Position numbers and translations under genes: made by a program. Below are positions 6,247 through 6,358 of a stretch of DNA of 6,358 bases, one piece after another. How positions within the stretch are numbered: position 1 is the first letter of the stretch; every line of letters starts with the position of its first letter. Origin of the DNA: Lachnospiraceae bacterium (GTDB taxonomy: Bacteria; Bacillota; Clostridia; Lachnospirales; Lachnospiraceae); NCBI GenBank assembly GCA_900751785.1, contig CAADSM010000052.1, positions 1 through 6,358 on the forward strand, given 5' to 3'. The notes beneath the pieces are model-generated. The model was not told where the DNA came from, did not search any database, and was given only the letters and a program-made list of their open reading frames with translations.

Positions 6247-6334
6247 TATATCAGGTGGGGAGATGACTCCCGCCTCTATAGGCGGTGAGCAACAGATCAG
6301 TATCAGTGGCGGGTGTCAATCCCCACCTGATATA
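6247..6334 (+). ncRNA. Unidentified structured element (candidate leader RNA or small RNA)
   Basis: A perfect 15-bp inverted repeat (6247-6261 with 6320-6334; arm begins TATATCAGG) closes an 88-nt element. Two internal pairings compete: a local hairpin CTCCCGCC / GGCGG-T-GAG (6267-6274 with 6281-6289, one bulged T), or a longer stem GACTCCCGCC / GGCGGGTGTC (6265-6274 with 6308-6317, one mismatch) stacked on the closing stem. No T-tract follows, so it is not a simple terminator. I could not match it to T-box, lysine, TPP, SAM, FMN, cobalamin, glycine or c-di-GMP riboswitch signatures. The strand is taken from the upstream plus-strand promoter; as a DNA palindrome it could act on either strand. 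The remaining 24 bp to the window edge show nothing further that I recognise. Confidence 0.45.
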
Positions 6335-6358
6335 CGCTCCGCGGGGATGCGCAGGGAT

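Noticed and set aside
6247..6334. T-box leader or Rho-independent terminator
   Set aside because: There is no T-box sequence (TGGNACCGCG type) and no T-tract after the stem.

Overview
The window looks like chromosomal DNA of a low-to-mid-GC Firmicute, most likely a Lachnospiraceae-type clostridium. Supporting signs are strong AAGGAGG-type ribosome binding sites, sigma-A-type promoters, a secreted GH73 cell-wall glucosaminidase ending in a PKTGD sortase signal, and a potassium-type pyruvate kinase without the extra C-terminal phosphotransfer domain. The taxon is an inference from gene style, not from a database match. All protein genes and the one tRNA lie on the minus strand, so they are read from high to low coordinates.

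Layout, in direction of transcription. At 6247-6334, behind a plausible plus-strand promoter (6168-6196), is a strong inverted repeat with competing internal pairings. It resembles a structured leader RNA or small RNA of a divergent transcript that leaves the window. Next comes a near-consensus minus-strand promoter (6044-6072) driving three closely spaced genes: a rhomboid-fold membrane protein with a cysteine/histidine-rich tail (5144-5989), pyruvate kinase (pyk, 3660-5096) and a diaminopimelate decarboxylase-family enzyme (lysA, 2351-3625). Gaps are 47 and 34 bp with no terminator between the genes, so they are probably one operon.

Behind lysA is a tRNA-Leu(CAA) gene (2194-2275) with its own promoter (2315-2343), a short GC-rich hairpin in its presumed 5' leader, and a Rho-independent terminator (2133-2184). 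The last gene (1980 to the left edge) encodes a secreted, probably wall-anchored N-acetylglucosaminidase. Only its extreme C-terminus is missing. It carries eight 11-residue Thr/Pro/Glu/Asp repeats before the sorting signal.

Functional links: pyk supplies ATP and pyruvate. LysA makes lysine from meso-diaminopimelate, which is also a peptidoglycan precursor in many Firmicutes, and the glucosaminidase cuts peptidoglycan. The rhomboid-like protein appears to lack the protease dyad and its role is unknown. The items most worth a second look are this pseudo-rhomboid/zinc-finger protein, the unidentified structured element at the right edge, the hairpin leader of the tRNA, and the synonymously diversified repeat array. 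I did not see a clearly new multi-gene system.
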